From Rhodomicrobium sp. Az07 (GTDB lineage: Bacteria > Pseudomonadota > Alphaproteobacteria > Rhizobiales > Rhodomicrobiaceae): a stretch of DNA of 64,000 nucleotides. Location: assembly GCF_018619475.1 (NCBI RefSeq), contig NZ_JAHFZG010000004.1:181154-245153 (forward strand). The letters are read 5' to 3'. Shown in pieces: positions 24,648 to 34,373 of this stretch. The notes below the pieces were generated by a model, which made no database searches, was not told the origin of the DNA, and saw nothing but the letters and a program-made list of their open reading frames with translations. Each line of letters starts with the position of its first letter. The first letter of the stretch is position 1. Made by a program: the position numbers and the translations under genes.

Positions 24648-27560
24648 TCAGGCAACGTTGGCAAGCCGCTGAAGCGCCGCCTTCAGCCGCTCGGCTGCGG
24701 CTTCGGCCTCGGCGCGGCGCTCGCGGTTATCCTCCAGCACCTCTTCGGTCGCTTTCGCCACGAACTGCTCGTTCGCGAAGCGCGCGTCGATCTTGGTGAT
24801 CTCGGACACGTGCTTGCCGATCTCCTTCGTCAGCCGCTCGCGCTCCGCCGCGATGTCGATCACGCCCGCCAGCGCCAGCGCCATCGTCGCCTCGCCCAGC
24901 ACGAACTGCGCCGAGCCTTGCGGCGGCACATCCGCGAAGCCGATGTCCGACAGCCGCGCCATGCGCTTCAGGAACGTCTCGTAGCGGGCCGCGCGCGCCT
25001 TGGTGTCTTCCGTCGCGCCGGACAGCGTGAGCGGTAGGAGCGTCGCGGGCTGCACGTTCATTTCGGAGCGCAGCGAGCGGATTTCGCTGATGAGGTCGAT
25101 CACCCAATCGATTTCGGCGAGCGCGTTGGCGTCCGTGTCCTTCGCGGGGACCGGCCACGACGCCAGCGTCAACGGCGATTCGCGCGCGGGGCCTTCTTCG
25201 CCCGTCACCGTCCAAAGCTCCTCGGTGACGAAGGGCATGAACGGATGCAAGAGCTTCAGGATCTCGTCGAGCGTCCACGCCGCCATCGCCTGCGTCTCGG
25301 CCTTCGCGGCTTCGTCGTCGCCCATGAAGACGGGCTTCGCGAATTCGAGATACCAGTCGCAGAAGCGGTTCCACACGAAACGATAGACCGCGCCCGCCGC
25401 GTCGTTGAAGCGGTACGCCTCGATGGCTTCGGTGACGGCGGCTGCCGTGGCTTGCGACTCGGCGTAAATCCAGCGGTTGAGCGTAAGCTTCGCGCCTGCC
25501 GGATCGAAGCCTTCTTTCCGCACGCAGCCGTTCATCTCGCAGAAGCGCGCGGCGTTCCAGAGCTTCGTCGCGAAGTTGCGATACCCCTCGATGCGCTGCA
25601 TGGAGAGCTTCACGTCGCGGCCCTGCGCCGCCATCGCGGCCATGGTAAAGCGCAGCGCGTCGGCGCCGTAATTGTCCATGACGGAGAGCGGATCGACGAC
25701 GTTGCCCTTCGACTTCGACATCTTGGCGCCCTTCTCGTCGCGGACGAGCGCGTGGATGTAGACGTCGCGGAACGGCACCTCCTTGTTGAAGTGCAGGCCC
25801 ATCATCATCATGCGGGCGACCCAGAAGAAGATGATGTCGAAGCCGGTGACGAGCACCGATGTCGGGTAGTAGCGCGCGAGTTCCGGCGTCTCGTCGGGCC
25901 AGCCGAGCGTCGAGAACGGCCACAGCCCGGACGAAAACCACGTGTCGAGCACGTCTTCGTCACGATAGAGTGGCACAAAGTCGTGTTCAAAGCTAACAGG
26001 AGTCGTGCCTTTGTAAGCTGTATGCAGAAGAAATAATTTCAGGGCCTCTTCGCGATCCACTATCTTGACAGGCTTTTTAAATTCTAATTCGGCGCTCCTT
26101 TTTGCCTCATCTTCAACAGTATTGCAAAATTCTCTACCTAGAGGGCCATACCAGACCGGAATACGGTGTCCCCACCAAAGTTGCCGCGAAATACACCACG
26201 GCTGAATGTTACGCATCCATTCGAAGTAAGTTTTTGACCAATTCGCTGGGATGAATTGAGTTCGGCCATCTTCGACAGCAGAGATAGCCTCTTTAGCGAG
26301 GGTTCTCGCATCGACATACCACTGCACCGTCAAGAACGGCTCTATGACCACATTCGAGCGGTCACCATAGGGGACCTTGAGGGTGTGAGGCTCAACTTTC
26401 TCAAGCAAGCCCCTGTATTCCATCATTTCAACGATGCGCTTTCGGGCGATGAAACGATCCAACCCGTTCAGGTTCCGAAGTTCATCCAATTCCAGATCGT
26501 CGATTTTGTACGGGACGTATTCTGCAGGATCGCCGTCCATACCGCCGATAAGATCGCGTACGGCTTCGGCGCCTCCATATTTATTGGCAAAGTTCGTATT
26601 TTTCCAAAACTCTCTGTCAAGCGCGAATGAAAGATGTGCGGTTTGATCGAAGATGTTGATCAGCGGCAAATCGTGACGGCGGCCGACCTCGAAGTCGTTG
26701 AAATCATGCGCGGGCGTGATCTTCACCGCGCCGGAGCCCTGCTCCGGGTCGGCGTGCTCATCCGCGACGATCGGGATTTCGCGGCCGACCAGCGGCAGCA
26801 CGACAGTCTTGCCGATATAGGGCTTCCAGCGCTCGTCCTCGGGGTTCACCGCGACGGCCGTATCGCCGAGCATCGTTTCGGGGCGCGTCGTGGCGACGAC
26901 GACGAACTTCCGTTCGAGGCTTTCCGCGTCCTTGATCGGGTACTTGAAATACCAGAGATGCCCCTTCGTCTCGACCGGGATCACCTCAAGGTCGGAGATC
27001 GCGGTTTGCAGCTTCGGATCCCAGTTGACGAGCCGCTTGTCCTTGTAAATCAGGCCCTCATTGTAGAGGTCGACGAACACCTTGACGACGGCGCGCGACA
27101 GTCCTTCGTCCATGGTGAAGCGCTCGCGCGACCAGTCGCATGAGGCGCCGAGCCGCTTCAACTGGTTGACGATGGTGCCGCCGGAATGCTCCTTCCACGC
27201 CCAGACGCGGCGCAGAAACTCCTCGCGGCCAAGGTCGCGGCGCGATGGTTCCTGCTTCTCCATCAACTGGCGCTCGACAAGGCTTTGCGTCGCGATGCCC
27301 GCGTGGTCGGTGCCCGGCTGCCACAGCACGTCGCGGCCGCGCATGCGGTAGAACCGCGCGAGCACGTCCTGCAACGTGTTGTTGAGCGCGTGGCCCATAT
27401 GCAGCGAGCCCGTCACGTTCGGCGGCGGAATTACGATCGAATACGGCTCCGCCTTCGGATTGACTTCGAGCGCTTTCCCGGCGTGGAAGGCTTCTGCGTC
27501 CTCCCAGGCTTTGGACATGCGCGGTTCGATGGCGGCGTGATCGTAAGTTTTTTCGAGCAT
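24648..27560 (-). CDS. valS: Valyl-tRNA synthetase
   Basis: The 970-residue protein has the ValRS layout. The start is MLEKTYDHAAIEPRMSKAWE. The HIGH-type motif reads PPPNVTGSLHMGHALNN, the class I editing domain runs from about residue 190 to 340, and the KMSKS motif is GAKMSKSKGNVVDPL. Then come the anticodon-binding helices and the C-terminal coiled coil. It charges tRNA-Val and hydrolyses Thr-tRNA-Val. I started at the ATG ending at 27560; the frame is open to 27812. A stretch of about 650 bases (roughly 25990-26640) is visibly poorer in GC than its flanks. Confidence 0.95.
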   Translation of the reverse strand: MLEKTYDHAAIEPRMSKAWEDAEAFHAGKALEVNPKAEPYSIVIPPPNVTGSLHMGHALNNTLQDVLARFYRMRGRDVLWQPGTDHAGIATQSLVERQLMEKQEPSRRDLGREEFLRRVWAWKEHSGGTIVNQLKRLGASCDWSRERFTMDEGLSRAVVKVFVDLYNEGLIYKDKRLVNWDPKLQTAISDLEVIPVETKGHLWYFKYPIKDAESLERKFVVVATTRPETMLGDTAVAVNPEDERWKPYIGKTVVLPLVGREIPIVADEHADPEQGSGAVKITPAHDFNDFEVGRRHDLPLINIFDQTAHLSFALDREFWKNTNFANKYGGAEAVRDLIGGMDGDPAEYVPYKIDDLELDELRNLNGLDRFIARKRIVEMMEYRGLLEKVEPHTLKVPYGDRSNVVIEPFLTVQWYVDARTLAKEAISAVEDGRTQFIPANWSKTYFEWMRNIQPWCISRQLWWGHRIPVWYGPLGREFCNTVEDEAKRSAELEFKKPVKIVDREEALKLFLLHTAYKGTTPVSFEHDFVPLYRDEDVLDTWFSSGLWPFSTLGWPDETPELARYYPTSVLVTGFDIIFFWVARMMMMGLHFNKEVPFRDVYIHALVRDEKGAKMSKSKGNVVDPLSVMDNYGADALRFTMAAMAAQGRDVKLSMQRIEGYRNFATKLWNAARFCEMNGCVRKEGFDPAGAKLTLNRWIYAESQATAAAVTEAIEAYRFNDAAGAVYRFVWNRFCDWYLEFAKPVFMGDDEAAKAETQAMAAWTLDEILKLLHPFMPFVTEELWTVTGEEGPARESPLTLASWPVPAKDTDANALAEIDWVIDLISEIRSLRSEMNVQPATLLPLTLSGATEDTKARAARYETFLKRMARLSDIGFADVPPQGSAQFVLGEATMALALAGVIDIAAERERLTKEIGKHVSEITKIDARFANEQFVAKATEEVLEDNRERRAEAEAAAERLKAALQRLANVA

Positions 27561-27698
27561 TGGCGTGAGCGCCTGACTTGAATGAGCTTGAAGGTCCGAT
27601 AGATGTAGAAAAACGACAAGCGCGCGGCAACCGCTAAAGCGGGCCGCGCCGGGTTGCCTTGTGCATCGCGGGCTGAAAGCCGCGAGGATGCGAGCGAA

Positions 27699-27716
27699 GG
27701 CGAGCCAGCGCTCGCC
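27699..27716 (-). terminator. Possible terminator hairpin after popZ
   Basis: GGCGAGC and GCTCGCC form a perfect 7-bp stem with a 4-base loop that ends at the popZ stop codon. There is no T-run on the minus strand, so it may only be an mRNA-end structure. Confidence 0.35.
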
Positions 27717-29458
27717 TATACCTGATCGTCCGACTTCGGGAAAACGCCGCGCGCCGCGATTTCGTCGCGGATGGCGCTTTCGAGAATGCGCGGCATGTTT
27801 TCGTTCAGCCACTGGACGAGCATCGGGCGCAGCATCTCGCGGACGGCGGCTTCGAGCGGCCCGGAGACGGTTGGCGGAACCGCGGCGGGCTGAGACGGCG
27901 CGGGAGCGGGCGCTTGCGGCGCGGCAACGAGTTGGGAGGCGTAGGACGACGGCGATGGCTCGGCGCCCATGAAGCGGGCCTGCGCAAGCGGCGGCTCGGC
28001 CTCTTCGCGGACCGGCTCCGGCTCCGGTTCCTGATCCGGCTCGGACGTCGCCTCATCGTCAAGCGAAGGAGAAGCAACAAGCCACGGCGCGAAGTCCGGA
28101 CGCGGATCGCGCTGGGCGGGGGCGTCGAAACGCTGCTCCTCCGGCTGTTCGAAATACCTTTGCTGGAAATGCTCCTGCTCGACGCGCCGCTCCTCGGCCG
28201 CAGCTTCGTCGGCCTCTGCCTCTTCGGACGGCAGATCTTCGGACCGCGCGTCTTCCATCTCGCGGAAATGCTCCGTTTCGGGTTCGGGATGCGCGGCCTC
28301 GGCTTCCGCTACGGCATCGTCCGCAGGGGCTGTTTCGGCAGCGTTCGCCGACGCATGATCCACAGCGTCGTCAGCCAGCGCCGCGTCTTCGCGCGCGCAA
28401 TCCGGCTCGCAAGCGGCGGTGGCCTCCGTCTCCTCGCCCTGGTCTTCCTCCGCATCGCGGCGGAACCCGTGGCGCAGCACTTCATCCAGAAGGCTCGGAA
28501 GCGGCTGGCCGGGGCTGCTGTCGCTCTGCCGCTCGATGGCGCTGGCGAAGCTTTCGGTCACTTCGGCCTTGTGTTGATCCGCAAGCAACTCGAAATCGAC
28601 ATCGCCCGCCTGCGCGAGTTCTTCGTCGTCCATCGCGCCAGCGGCGTCGCGGGCAAGGCGTTCGGCGAGTAAAGCCATCTCCGAATCTTCCGGCTCGGCG
28701 GCTGCTGTCGTGTCATAGTCCGGCGCCGCTGCGGTTGAAGACTTTAGCGGCTGTTCGGCACGCGGCTGGATGTCTTGCGGTATGAGGGGAATCGGACCGT
28801 CGGCGGGAATAGGCATGTGAATGTCCTCGGTCCACCGCTTCTGCGGCCTCGGCGTGCGCGACTCGACGGTCGCGCGCGGAATCGCGGGGGATGCAGGAGC
28901 GGGCGGGGGCGTACCGGGCAATTCGCGCCGAGACCAGATCGAGCGGGGTGCCGCCTGCGCCGGGAGCGGCTGGGATTCGCGCGGATCGCCTTCGGCACGC
29001 GGGGATTCGGCTCGCGGCGGCTCCGCATTCCGGTTTTCGGATTGCGGAGTTTCGGAGCGATGAGCATCCGGGCGGCGGGTGTCGGCGCGTGGCGTTTCGT
29101 CATGCGGGGCTTCGAGATGCGCGGCGATGCGTTCCATCGGCGATTGGGCTTGCGCGCCTGCCGTCTGAGCGTCGTATTGCGCTTCCTGACCGGTCTGGAC
29201 CGCTTGCGAAACGGGCTCGGTTTGCTGTGCCGCATGGGGACCGGGCTCGAACGCGGGCGTCGCATGCCTTTCCACAGGAAAGACGAGTTCCTCCGTGAGG
29301 TCGAGGACGTCGTCCTCGGCGGGGGCGGCCGGAGACGCGGTCGGCGCGGCATGCGCGCTCTCGCCCACGGGGGGTTTGCCGTCGTCGGCGATAATCGAGC
29401 GGATGGAGGCGAGGATCTCCTCCATTGACGGTTCGGGAGTCTGATCTGCGCGGTTCAT
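27716..29458 (-). CDS. popZ: PopZ-like DUF2497 polar organising protein, unusually long
   Basis: The 580-residue protein starts MNRADQTPEPSMEEILASIR, the N-terminal motif of PopZ, and ends with the conserved helices AAVREMLRPMLVQWLNENMP and SAIRDEIAARGVF. Between them is a long acidic and proline-rich linker of roughly 480 residues, far longer than in Caulobacter PopZ (177 aa). PopZ forms a pole-localised matrix that anchors ParB and cell-cycle proteins. The linker controls condensate properties. The gene is upstream of valS on the same strand, the usual synteny. Start chosen at the family motif, not the upstream open frame. Confidence 0.85.
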   Translation of the reverse strand: MNRADQTPEPSMEEILASIRSIIADDGKPPVGESAHAAPTASPAAPAEDDVLDLTEELVFPVERHATPAFEPGPHAAQQTEPVSQAVQTGQEAQYDAQTAGAQAQSPMERIAAHLEAPHDETPRADTRRPDAHRSETPQSENRNAEPPRAESPRAEGDPRESQPLPAQAAPRSIWSRRELPGTPPPAPASPAIPRATVESRTPRPQKRWTEDIHMPIPADGPIPLIPQDIQPRAEQPLKSSTAAAPDYDTTAAAEPEDSEMALLAERLARDAAGAMDDEELAQAGDVDFELLADQHKAEVTESFASAIERQSDSSPGQPLPSLLDEVLRHGFRRDAEEDQGEETEATAACEPDCAREDAALADDAVDHASANAAETAPADDAVAEAEAAHPEPETEHFREMEDARSEDLPSEEAEADEAAAEERRVEQEHFQQRYFEQPEEQRFDAPAQRDPRPDFAPWLVASPSLDDEATSEPDQEPEPEPVREEAEPPLAQARFMGAEPSPSSYASQLVAAPQAPAPAPSQPAAVPPTVSGPLEAAVREMLRPMLVQWLNENMPRILESAIRDEIAARGVFPKSDDQV

Positions 29459-29702
29459 GCCAATCACCCTGTACGAGCGCGCCCTCTTCCGAGCGAGCGC
29501 GCTTGACTTATGCCTCGAAGCACGACCCGAAACCAGCGCATCAGAGCCCATGCAGAGAGTTTACATCGATTACAACCCCATGGTGGTGTCATCAATGTAA
29601 ATTCGAAACCGCACGAGAATGAAGTGGTTGCCCGTGCTCCCGCGTTCGCTTGTGAGCGTGCAGCACGTGGACCAAAACGGATGCAACAGAATCGGTATAA
29701 TC

Positions 29703-29724
29703 GAACCGGCTCCGCTACCGGTTC
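29703..29724 (-). terminator. Possible terminator hairpin after tolC
   Basis: GAACCGG and CCGGTTC pair (7 bp, 8-base loop) over the tolC stop on the minus strand; a weak AT-rich stretch (GATTATACC) follows. Confidence is limited because there is no clean T-run. Confidence 0.35.
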
Positions 29725-31325
29725 TACGGGATTTGCGGCAGTTTTTGGGTATAAGCAGGGCCATCACCCGAATCCTGCCCCGGAAGGAGGCCCGGATCCT
29801 CGACGGGAGCAACGCGCGGATCTTCCTGGCTTTCGATGGATGCGCCCCAGCCGTACCACGCATCCTTGACCTGGCTGTAATAGCGGGTGGGATCGTAAAG
29901 CTCGGCCTGAAGCGAAATATCGGATGCCGTGAGGCGTCCCATTCCCGAAAGCACCGAGTACGACGCGACGACGAGGTCGCGGCGGAAGGACACGAGATTG
30001 ACCTGGGCGTTCAGGTTCTGCTGCTCCGAATTCAACACGTCCAGCAGAGTGCGCTGGCCGACGCGCTCTTCCTCGCGCACGCCCTGAAGCGCGATCCGCG
30101 TGGCTTCGACAGCCGCCTCGCCAGCCGCGACGTTGCCTTTCGCGGCGATGAGAAGACCCCATGCCGAGCTGACCTGCTGGCGGGTGATCTCGCGCGCTTC
30201 GTCGATCTGCTGGCGGCGCTGCGACAGCGTCTCGATCTCGGCGCGGATGCGAGCCGAGACCTCGCCGCCTTCGTAGATCGGGATGTTGAGGGTGCCGATG
30301 ACGCGCGCATCGTCATATTGATTGATGAGCGGGCTTTGGGTCTGGACGCCCTTCGTATAGCTCGCCTCGACGGAAAGATTCGGCAGAAGTTCGCCCTTGA
30401 CCGTCTTTACCTGATGCTGCTGCGCGCGTTCGCGGAAGATCGCCGCAATGATCTGCGGATTTTCCGACCGACCGATTGCGATGGCCTCGTCAAGGGTCTT
30501 CGGCAGCAATCCCGTCGCCGGACCGGGATCGCGAAGCGTTCCGGGGGGATGGCCGATGTATTGGGCGAATCGGGCCTGATCGCCGTACAGCGTTCCCTGC
30601 GCGATGGAGAGATCCGCTTGGCTCTGCGCGAGACCGGACTGCGCCTGGGCCACATCGGTGCGCGTGACCTCGCCCACCCTGAAGCGGTCTTCGGTGGCGC
30701 GGAGCTGTTCGGCGAGCACCCGCACATTACTCTGGCGAAGGTTCACGATGGCCTGATCGCGCACCACGTCCATGTAGGCGGTCACCGCGTTCAGGAGCAT
30801 GGTCTGCTCGGCGTTGCGCACCTCCTCGCGGCCCGCTTCGACAGCGGCCTCCGCACCCTTCACGTTGTTGTAGGTGCGGAACCCGTCGAACAGATTCTGC
30901 TGGACGGCGACCTTCGCCGTGCGCGGGCTGTAGACGCCGTTGGAGCCCTGCTGATTGTTGAAGGTGCTGAACGCCAGCGGCGAAGGGTTTTCGCACGACG
31001 TGGTGCTTTCGCAAGCGGCCAAAGCGACTTCGCCGCCAATGTTCGTGTTATCGTAGCGTGTCCGCGTATCGGCGCGGCCCGCCTGAAGCGTGGCATTGAC
31101 GCGGGGCCGGTAGCCCGACTTGGCACGCGCCACCTGATTATCCGTGGAACGAAGTTGTGACCTTGCGGCTTTCAACGTAGGATTGTATAGGTAGGCTGCC
31201 GTTAACGCTTCCTTCAGGGTCTCGGCGCTGACAGGGCCTCCCAGCGCAATGCTCAAGGCCAAGGCCGAGCACAGGGTCCGAGACGCTCTGAAAAAACCGG
31301 AAAAAGAGAGACTTCTGAACGGCAT
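29724..31325 (-). CDS. tolC: TolC-family outer membrane efflux channel
   Basis: The 533-residue protein begins with a signal peptide (FFRASRTLCSALALSIALGGPVSA). It has two copies of the OEP repeat: the first starts LKEALTAAYLYNPTLKAARSQ, and the second starts TLDEAIAIGRSENPQIIAAIF. Long helices (VGEVTRTDVAQAQSGLAQSQ and SGMGRLTASDISLQAELYD) build the periplasmic tunnel. TolC trimers form the outer-membrane exit of type I secretion and RND efflux machines. No inner-membrane partner is adjacent. It lies downstream of a PCMT-family gene, a pairing seen in Hyphomicrobiales. Confidence 0.92.
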   Translation of the reverse strand: MPFRSLSFSGFFRASRTLCSALALSIALGGPVSAETLKEALTAAYLYNPTLKAARSQLRSTDNQVARAKSGYRPRVNATLQAGRADTRTRYDNTNIGGEVALAACESTTSCENPSPLAFSTFNNQQGSNGVYSPRTAKVAVQQNLFDGFRTYNNVKGAEAAVEAGREEVRNAEQTMLLNAVTAYMDVVRDQAIVNLRQSNVRVLAEQLRATEDRFRVGEVTRTDVAQAQSGLAQSQADLSIAQGTLYGDQARFAQYIGHPPGTLRDPGPATGLLPKTLDEAIAIGRSENPQIIAAIFRERAQQHQVKTVKGELLPNLSVEASYTKGVQTQSPLINQYDDARVIGTLNIPIYEGGEVSARIRAEIETLSQRRQQIDEAREITRQQVSSAWGLLIAAKGNVAAGEAAVEATRIALQGVREEERVGQRTLLDVLNSEQQNLNAQVNLVSFRRDLVVASYSVLSGMGRLTASDISLQAELYDPTRYYSQVKDAWYGWGASIESQEDPRVAPVEDPGLLPGQDSGDGPAYTQKLPQIP

Positions 31326-31591
31326 GGACTGCTTCCGTTGTTCGCAAAATGCACCAACGCACGCACCACATCGTCAAACGCGGCACATGGAGTGTGCCTG
31401 CGGAAAGCTATCCACGAGAAGCCATAAGCAAAAGTTAAATCGCTTCGTCGCGCCCGTCTTTCGATTGTTTTTGCCAAGTCCGTTGCTCAGTTGCAGCAGC
31501 GGCGATAATTCTGTGACAAGACGTTACATTCCGTTAAAAACTTGCGACGCATTCTTACAATTGTACAAATCTTCTGCACGATTCGTTTCGA

Positions 31592-32260
31592 TCAAAACGT
31601 AAACTCCGGCTTCGGCTCGAAACCGGGAAGATAATCTGCGGGAGCATCGAACAGCGGGCGCCCCGAAACATTGCCGCCGCTCTTTTCAAAAAGCCACGCG
31701 CTGCCCATCCAGCCCTTCCGCACGACAACAACGAGTCTTCCGCCATCGGCAAGCTGGCCGAACAGACTTTTCGGTTCGTTGGCGACGGCGCCATTGACGA
31801 GGATGAGGCTGAACGGCTTTTGCGACGGCACGCCTTCTTCGAGCGGCCCCTCGTGAACGTCCACATTGCTTGCACCCACAAACGAAAGACGCTTTTTCAT
31901 GGCCTCGACAAGCGCGGCGGACGTTTCGACGGCGTCGACCTTGGCGACGATGCGCGAAAGGATTGCCGCGCTGTAGCCCGTCGCGCTGCCGACGTCGAGC
32001 ACGTTGTCCGCCTGGGAAGGCTCCGCCGCCTCAAGGAGGCGCGCGAGCACCATCGGCTGGAGAAGATAACGCGCAGGCTCGTCGCCGGAGGCTTCGACCG
32101 CGAGCACGCCCTTATCGATATAGGCGAGGGGCTGCCGTTGCTCCGGGACGAAAAGCTCGCGCGGCAGAGATGCAAATGCGTCCAGTATCAGAGGGTCGCG
32201 CACCCCGTTCGGCCTGATTTGCGATTCGACCATGTGAAGCCGCGCCGTTGCATAGTTCAT
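31592..32260 (-). CDS. Protein-L-isoaspartate O-methyltransferase family protein
   Basis: The 222-residue protein follows the PCMT fold. ARLHMVESQIRPNGVRDPLI and ASLPRELFVPEQRQPLAYID come first, then the SAM-binding motif NVLDVGSATGYSAAILSRI, then VDAVETSAALVEAMKKRL. PCMTs methylate damaged isoaspartyl residues and start their repair. Members next to tolC in alphaproteobacteria lack some canonical active-site residues, so the activity is not certain. I took the ATG ending at 32260 because MNYATARLHMVESQ is the family start. Confidence 0.83.
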   Translation of the reverse strand: MNYATARLHMVESQIRPNGVRDPLILDAFASLPRELFVPEQRQPLAYIDKGVLAVEASGDEPARYLLQPMVLARLLEAAEPSQADNVLDVGSATGYSAAILSRIVAKVDAVETSAALVEAMKKRLSFVGASNVDVHEGPLEEGVPSQKPFSLILVNGAVANEPKSLFGQLADGGRLVVVVRKGWMGSAWLFEKSGGNVSGRPLFDAPADYLPGFEPKPEFTF

Positions 32261-32390
32261 CGTATGCCGTGCCCTGAAGTTCCTGCCACTGCGATGGGTA
32301 CCAAAAAATAGCGCCCGTGAATAGAGGCACGAAAGCCGATTGCATGAGCACTTTTCATGCGCCGTCGGACATGCTACCAAGTCAGGCAGA

Positions 32391-32464
32391 GGCCACGTGG
32401 CGGAGTGGTGACGCATCGGACTGCAAATCCGCGTACCCCGGTTCGATTCCGGGCGTGGCCTCCA
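32391..32464 (+). tRNA. tRNA-Cys(GCA)
   Basis: The 74-nt sequence folds as a cloverleaf: GGCCACG acceptor 5' strand pairs with CGTGGCC. The anticodon loop is CTGCAAA (anticodon GCA), and the T-loop GGTTCGATTCC is intact. The 3' end TCCA is encoded in the genome. Confidence 0.95.
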
Positions 32465-32845
32465 TCTCTTTCAAAAAAATCAATACAAATCAACTGGTTA
32501 TCGTCAATGGGGCACTCCCGGTAGCGTCGGTGGGACACTTTTCGTTCTCTTTTCGAGATTCATGCCGTTTTCACGCAGCCAGGGTCGATAGCCGACTATC
32601 AAACGGGTCGTCTGAGACGGACGGTTGAACCGCATAGGGAAGTTGCTGCGTCGAGCTTCGCCTCGACTACAGCGACCGGCGTTCCGCAGACGCGCCGGCG
32701 TAGGCAGGAACGTGCTTCGGTTTTCATCACGGTGAGCGTGCGGCCGATCATCGGGAAGGCGCGCTGAGGGCATGCCGCGCGCTCGCAAACCGGTGGGACA
32801 AAGTTGGCCAAAAAAGCGAGGAAAAACAATGGCCCAATTTAGGAA
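32465..32845. other. Region between two tRNA genes with no recognised gene
   Basis: About 380 bases lie between tRNA-Cys and the convergent tRNA-Phe. The ten-base word CGGTGGGACA occurs twice in direct orientation (32528-32537 and 32791-32800), about 260 bases apart. Frames here are short and not coding-like. It may hold a worn mobile-element remnant, but no transposase motif is visible. Confidence 0.4.
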
Positions 32846-32921
<76 letters not shown>

Positions 32922-33088
32922 ATGCGCTTTCGCGCGTCGGAGACGGCCTTATACGGGGTTTGAACGGCGATGTCGAGGGGGGGAGGCGCGCAAATATCGA
33001 ACTTTTCGCCAGCGTCGGCGGGGCGCGTCCCGCGCACTTTATCGCTGGCGGCGATCGCCTATGTTACAGTGCCAAGGAGGTCATCGCC

Positions 33089-33556
33089 ATGCTCCAACGC
33101 CCCGACAATCAAACGCCTGACGACGTCACGGAAAACGAATTGCCACAGACCGGGCTCCTTGCTCTGACGCGAGAGCGGCTCGCGCTCGTCGCCGCATGCC
33201 TGCTGGCCGTCGCGGCTGCGATTTTCGCGTCCTCGGGTTCAAGCGGCGCGGTCGACACCTCGGCGGAGTTCGCGCTTCTCATCGGGGCCATGGCGATTTT
33301 CAAGACAGTGATCTTGATCGCGGCGGGCGCCATCCTGTGGTGGCGGCTCGGCGCGCCCCTTTCGCCCGCGCTGGCTGCGGGCTATGTGCTCGCGGCGGCG
33401 GCTTCGGTGGCGGGTGCCGCGCTCGTCTGGAACATGGCGCATCTCGGCGCCGCGCCGTTCCTTTTCGATGGCGGGCTGCTCGTTTTTCTGCTTCTGGTTC
33501 TGCGCGACAATGGTGGGCCTTGGACGGCGGCTTTCCGGTCGCGTGGCCGTGCCTGA
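33089..33556 (+). CDS. Hypothetical polytopic membrane protein upstream of hisF
   Basis: I do not recognise this 155-residue protein. After a polar N-terminus (about 30 residues) it has four hydrophobic helices: LALVAACLLAVAAAIFAS, FALLIGAMAIFKTVILIAAGA, LAAGYVLAAAASVAGAALV and FLFDGGLLVFLLLVL. The ATG at 33089 follows AAGGAGG by 8 nt; the frame is open further upstream to 32960 but lacks a good ribosome site there. It is 21 nt upstream of hisF, so the two may share a transcript. Confidence 0.65.
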   Translation: MLQRPDNQTPDDVTENELPQTGLLALTRERLALVAACLLAVAAAIFASSGSSGAVDTSAEFALLIGAMAIFKTVILIAAGAILWWRLGAPLSPALAAGYVLAAAASVAGAALVWNMAHLGAAPFLFDGGLLVFLLLVLRDNGGPWTAAFRSRGRA

Positions 33557-33577
33557 CCCTCGCAAAAGAAGACCCCC

Positions 33578-34366
33578 ATGCTGAAAGTTCGCATCATTCC
33601 CTGCCTCGACGTGAAGGACGGCCGCGTCGTCAAAGGCATCAACTTCGTCGATCTGCGCGATGCGGGCGACCCCGTCGAGGCCGCCGCCGCCTATGACGAA
33701 GCGGGCGCGGACGAGCTTTGCTTCCTCGATATCACGGCGAGCCACGAGAAGCGCGGCACCATCCTCGACGTGGTGGCGCGCACGGCGGAGCGCTGCTTCA
33801 TGCCGCTGACGGTCGGCGGCGGCGTTCGCACGCTCGACGATGTGCGCACGCTGCTGCGGGCTGGCGCGGACAAGGTGTCGATCAACACCGCCGCAGTGAC
33901 GAATCGCGCCTTCGTCGGCGAGGCCGCGGAGAAGTTCGGCAATCAGTGCATCGTCGTCGCCATCGACGCAAAACGGGTCGAGGATGAAGGCGACGGGCGC
34001 GGCGCTCACTGGGAAATCTTCACGCATGGCGGGCGCAATCGAACCGGCATCGACGCGATCGAGTTCGCGAAAGAGGTCGTGGCGCTCGGCGCGGGCGAAA
34101 TCCTGCTGACCTCGATGGATCGCGACGGCACGCGCGCCGGGTTCGACCTGCCGCTGACGCGCGCCATTTCGGATGCGGTGCAGGTGCCGGTGATCGCCTC
34201 GGGCGGCGTCGGCAATCTCGACCACCTCGTGGAGGGTATCCGCGACGGCGGCGCAACGGCGGTGCTCGCCGCGTCGATCTTCCATTTCGGCGACTACACG
34301 ATTGGCGAGGCCAAGCGGCACATGGCTGCGGCAGGGCTTCCCGTGCGGCTCGACGCGGCGGCGTGA
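33578..34366 (+). CDS. hisF: Imidazole glycerol phosphate synthase cyclase subunit HisF
   Basis: The 262-residue (beta/alpha)8 protein has the two catalytic aspartates of HisF: one in [15 protein letters not shown] and the other in [15 protein letters not shown]. Phosphate loops are [14 protein letters not shown] and [14 protein letters not shown]. It converts PRFAR plus ammonia into IGP and AICAR, using ammonia from HisH. No hisH, hisA or hisI lies in view; in this group they are often in another his cluster with hisF at the end, so the lone gene is worth noting. Confidence 0.95.
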   Translation: MLKVRIIPCLDVKDGRVVKGINFVDLRDAGDPVEAAAAYDEAGADELCFLDITASHEKRGTILDVVARTAERCFMPLTVGGGVRTLDDVRTLLRAGADKVSINTAAVTNRAFVGEAAEKFGNQCIVVAIDAKRVEDEGDGRGAHWEIFTHGGRNRTGIDAIEFAKEVVALGAGEILLTSMDRDGTRAGFDLPLTRAISDAVQVPVIASGGVGNLDHLVEGIRDGGATAVLAASIFHFGDYTIGEAKRHMAAAGLPVRLDAAA

Positions 34367-34373
34367 AGTAGAG

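Noticed and set aside
32465..32845. Transposase or group II intron remnant between the tRNA genes
   Set aside because: No DDE, HTH or reverse-transcriptase motif in any frame and no domain V-like sequence.
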